Shown piece after piece: positions 62,243-64,000 of a stretch of DNA of 64,000 nt; position 1 is the stretch's first letter, and each line of letters opens with the position of its first letter. This DNA is from Flavobacterium macacae (GTDB lineage Bacteria; Bacteroidota; Bacteroidia; Flavobacteriales; Flavobacteriaceae). Position numbers and translations under genes: made by a program. The notes beneath the pieces are model-generated. The model was not told the origin of the DNA. It saw nothing but the letters and a program-made list of their open reading frames with translations, and searched no databases. The stretch is from contig NZ_RQVR01000011.1 in NCBI RefSeq assembly GCF_003865365.1, forward strand, positions 1-64,000, given 5' to 3'.

Positions 62243-63139
62243 ATGCAAAATTTTAAAGATTCATATCGCGATTATTTAGAAAAAGAGAAGAAGAATTCGC
62301 TTCATACTGTTGTGGCTTATTGTAATGATATTGCTGAATTTGAGGCTTTTTTAATTGCGACTTTTGAAGGCTGTAATTTGGTGCAGGTGAATTATGGTCC
62401 AATTAGAAGCTGGATTGTTTCTTTGGTGGATTCCGGAATTTCAAATGCTTCTGTCAACAGGAAGGTTTCTTCTTTGAAATCGTTTTATAAATTTCTGCTA
62501 AAAATTAAACAAATTGACGCCAGTCCTCTCTTACGGCACAAGGTTCTCAAGACTCCAAAAAAACTCCAAATCCCATTTTCTGAAAAAGAACTGGATGATG
62601 TCTTGAATCACGTGGTTTATGATGGAGGTTTTGAAGGGGTTCGTGATAAGCTGATTGTGGATATGTTTTATGTGACGGGCATCAGGAGGGCGGAGTTAAT
62701 AGCTTTAAAAACGGCTGATGTTGATTTGGCCAAGGGCGAGATAAAGGTTTTGGGAAAAAGGAACAAAGAGCGGATCCTGCCTATTTTGCCGATCATCCAA
62801 GAGCAGGTGAAATTGTATTTTTTCGAAAGAAATAATTTACAGCAAGTTAAGGACGGGACGTTCTTTTTTCTGACGTTAAAAGGCGTTAAATTAAATGATT
62901 CTCTTGTTTATCGATTAATAAATAAGTACTTTAGTCATGTCTCAGAGAAGGTAAAAAAGAGTCCGCATATTTTACGGCATACATTTGCGACTCATATGCT
63001 GAACAATGGGGCAGATTTAAATTCGGTAAAAGAATTATTAGGGCATTCGAGCCTGGCATCTACTCAAATTTATACGCACAGCAGTCTGGCGGCGCTTAAA
63101 AAAGTGTATGGCGATGCGCATCCGCGAAATCTGAAATAG
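62243..63139 (+). CDS. xerC: Tyrosine recombinase XerC/XerD
   Basis: The 298-residue recombinase resolves chromosome dimers at dif. It has an N-terminal SAM-like core-binding domain (about 5-90) and a catalytic domain with the conserved Arg in TGIRRAEL, HILRHTFATHML (His, Arg) and GHSSLASTQIYTH with the active Tyr. The length equals that of housekeeping XerC/XerD (about 298), so a phage integrase is unlikely. XerC and XerD cannot be told apart here. The frame extends to 62222, but the family begins at MQNFKDSYRDYL (62243). Confidence 0.93.
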   Translation: MQNFKDSYRDYLEKEKKNSLHTVVAYCNDIAEFEAFLIATFEGCNLVQVNYGPIRSWIVSLVDSGISNASVNRKVSSLKSFYKFLLKIKQIDASPLLRHKVLKTPKKLQIPFSEKELDDVLNHVVYDGGFEGVRDKLIVDMFYVTGIRRAELIALKTADVDLAKGEIKVLGKRNKERILPILPIIQEQVKLYFFERNNLQQVKDGTFFFLTLKGVKLNDSLVYRLINKYFSHVSEKVKKSPHILRHTFATHMLNNGADLNSVKELLGHSSLASTQIYTHSSLAALKKVYGDAHPRNLK

Positions 63140-63169
63140 TTCAATGTTTAATCTTATAAAATTTTTATT

Positions 63170-63472
63170 ATGAAGGTAAATGTGCAAGCAGTTAATTTTA
63201 ATGTTGACGCAAAACTTTTAGAATTCATTCAGGAGAGAATGGATAAATTGGAAAAATATTACGACAAGGTAGTTTCGGCGGATGTTTTCTTAAAAGTAGA
63301 AAAAACGAGTGATAAAGAAAATAAGGTAGTTGAGGCAAAGATTCATGTCCCTGGAGATGAGTTTATTGTTAAAAAACAATGCAGGACCTTTGAGGAGGGT
63401 GTTGATTTGTGCGGAGAATCGTTGGAAAGAGTTCTTCTTAAAAGAAAAGAAAAAATAAGAACGCATATATAA
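63170..63472 (+). CDS. hpf: Ribosome hibernation-promoting factor, short HPF
   Basis: The 100-residue protein is a short HPF/RaiA: MKVNVQAVNFNVDAKLLEFIQERMDKLEKYYDKVV is followed by DVFLKVEKTSDKENKVVEAKIHVPGDEFIVKKQ and the C-terminal ESLERVLLKRKEKI helix. It binds the 30S decoding centre and drives hibernating dimers or protection. It lies 30 bases after xerC and just before the tRNA-tuf promoter. The long-form C-terminal domain is absent. Confidence 0.93.
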   Translation: MKVNVQAVNFNVDAKLLEFIQERMDKLEKYYDKVVSADVFLKVEKTSDKENKVVEAKIHVPGDEFIVKKQCRTFEEGVDLCGESLERVLLKRKEKIRTHI

Positions 63473-63495
63473 TATGAATTTTTTTTCAAAAATAT

Positions 63496-63526
63496 TTTGA
63501 TAAAGAAACAAAAAGATATACATTTG
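63496..63526 (+). promoter_or_regulatory. Promoter of the tRNA-Thr/Tyr/Thr-tuf operon
   Basis: TTTG (63496-63499), 19 bases, TACATTTG (63519-63526): a full consensus match, about 38 bases before the first tRNA. Confidence 0.85.
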
Positions 63527-63564
63527 CAGTCCGTTAGAAATAGCGGACTTTTTATTTTGTATTT

Positions 63565-63638
63565 GCCAGCGTAGCTCAGTTGGCTAGAGCAGCTGATTTG
63601 TAATCAGCAGGTCGTGGGTTCGAGTCCCTCCGCCGGCT
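63565..63638 (+). tRNA. tRNA-Thr (TGT)
   Basis: A 74-base cloverleaf with anticodon TGT in the loop TTTGTAA. Two stem mismatches are visible: A4 against C69 in the acceptor stem and T50 against T64 in the T stem. CCA is not encoded. First of three tRNAs before tuf. Confidence 0.9.
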
Positions 63639-63682
63639 CTAAATCAAGACGGCACTCGGTGCCGGGCCAACAAATGAAAAGA

Positions 63683-63763
63683 GGGGAGATACTCAAGCGG
63701 CCAACGAGGGCAGACTGTAAATCTGCTGTGTGAACTTCGCAGGTTCGAATCCTGCTCTCCCCA
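63683..63763 (+). tRNA. tRNA-Tyr (GTA)
   Basis: An 81-base tRNA with anticodon GTA (loop CTGTAAA) and the long variable arm of class II tRNAs. The acceptor stem GGGGAGA / TCTCCCC pairs perfectly. CCA is not encoded in full. Confidence 0.95.
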
Positions 63764-63824
63764 CATGATTTGTGAAATAAGATTTTGGTTGTCTGAAATC
63801 ATAAGTCCTAAATCAGGATTCCCT

Positions 63825-63896
63825 GCCGGTGTAGCTCAGGGGTAGAGTGCTTCCTTGGTAAGGAAGAGGTCACGGGTTCAATTCCCGTCATTGGCT
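63825..63896 (+). tRNA. tRNA-Thr (GGT)
   Basis: A 72-base tRNA with anticodon GGT (loop TTGGTAA). The acceptor stem GCCGGTG / CATTGGC holds two G-T pairs. It directly precedes tuf. Confidence 0.93.
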
Positions 63897-63951
63897 CAAG
63901 AAAGTATTGAATTTGAACACTAATATATAACTAAGATTAAAATTAAGTAAA

Positions 63952-64000
63952 ATGGCAAAGGAGAATTTTAACCGTTCCAAACCGCACTTAAATATAGGTA
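63952..64000 (+). CDS. tuf: Elongation factor Tu, 5' end only
   Basis: The first 16 codons encode MAKENFNRSKPHLNIG, the N-terminus of EF-Tu in this phylum; the gene runs off the window edge. Its place after tRNA-Thr-Tyr-Thr matches the well-known tRNA-tufB arrangement of bacteria. It is expected to share the promoter at 63496-63526. Confidence 0.95.
   Translation, partial: MAKENFNRSKPHLNIG

Noticed and set aside
62243..63139. Tyrosine recombinase as a sign of a prophage or integrative element next to tRNA genes
   Set aside because: Length, motifs and neighbours (rpsU, hpf, tuf) fit housekeeping XerC/XerD. No phage genes or tRNA-fragment repeats flank it.

Overview
This window comes from a low-GC member of the Bacteroidota, most likely Flavobacterium or a close relative (family Flavobacteriaceae). 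Four signs support this. Promoters carry the TAnnTTTG -7 element, often with TTTG/TTG about 19-23 bases upstream. Shine-Dalgarno sequences are almost absent, with rpsU as the clear exception. Typical lineage families are present: SusC/SusD, a type IX secretion (T9SS) C-terminal domain, GSCFA, DUF2851, DUF5522 and a long urocanate hydratase. Lipoproteins show the [LFYS]-x-S-C pattern. No prophage, transposase, CRISPR array or rRNA operon was seen.

Layout. 1-4.6 kb is a loose accessory stretch of short orphan genes: two lipoproteins (one a lipocalin), a TTG-start remnant, a frameshifted DUF1801 gene, a small membrane protein, an orphan 4-helix-bundle sensor and DUF2200. 4.67-7.83 kb is a metal-efflux operon: P1B-2 Zn/Cd ATPase, a secreted Cys/His-rich HMA protein and a CDF transporter. 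7.8-25.4 kb is mostly core: glycerophosphodiesterase, a SpoU methyltransferase, a pseudouridine synthase, two identical initiator tRNAs, era, der, an outer-membrane beta-barrel protein, a minus-strand run M23 peptidase-MerR-LemA-TPM-TPM, alaS, GSCFA and DUF4230. 25.5-35.5 kb holds amino-acid catabolism (long phenylalanine hydroxylase, urocanate hydratase), a PLP deaminase, a glucosaminidase-LysM lipoprotein and hemL.

35.6-40.5 kb is the most interesting region. An MbnP-like lipoprotein and an MbnH-like di-haem enzyme sit between a small Cys-rich membrane protein and an outer-membrane barrel with a CxxCxC motif. Three small secreted helical proteins flank the set. By homology to methanotroph MbnP/MbnH this looks like a copper-handling module that depends on tryptophan oxidation. 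40.6-45 kb has lysS, lipB and rnhB. 45.1-52.6 kb is a secreted subtilase (T9SS cargo) followed by SusC, SusD and a lipoprotein, possibly a protein/peptide utilisation locus. 52.7-61.9 kb has a porin-like protein, a cystathionine-beta-synthase-like enzyme with CBS domains, a PNGase F-like glycoamidase with an N-terminal extension, DUF2851, PspC, a helix-hairpin-helix protein and an acyl-CoA dehydrogenase. 61.9-64 kb is translation-related: rpsU, xerC/D, hpf, tRNA-Thr, tRNA-Tyr, tRNA-Thr and the start of tuf.

Six intergenic gaps carry related repeat elements of roughly 110-170 bp with internal hairpins. Two unrelated housekeeping promoters (lysS and the CBS gene) share an almost identical sequence of about 34 bp. 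Start codons were moved inward where the longest frame ran past a signal peptide, a conserved domain start or a promoter; the reasons are in the entries.
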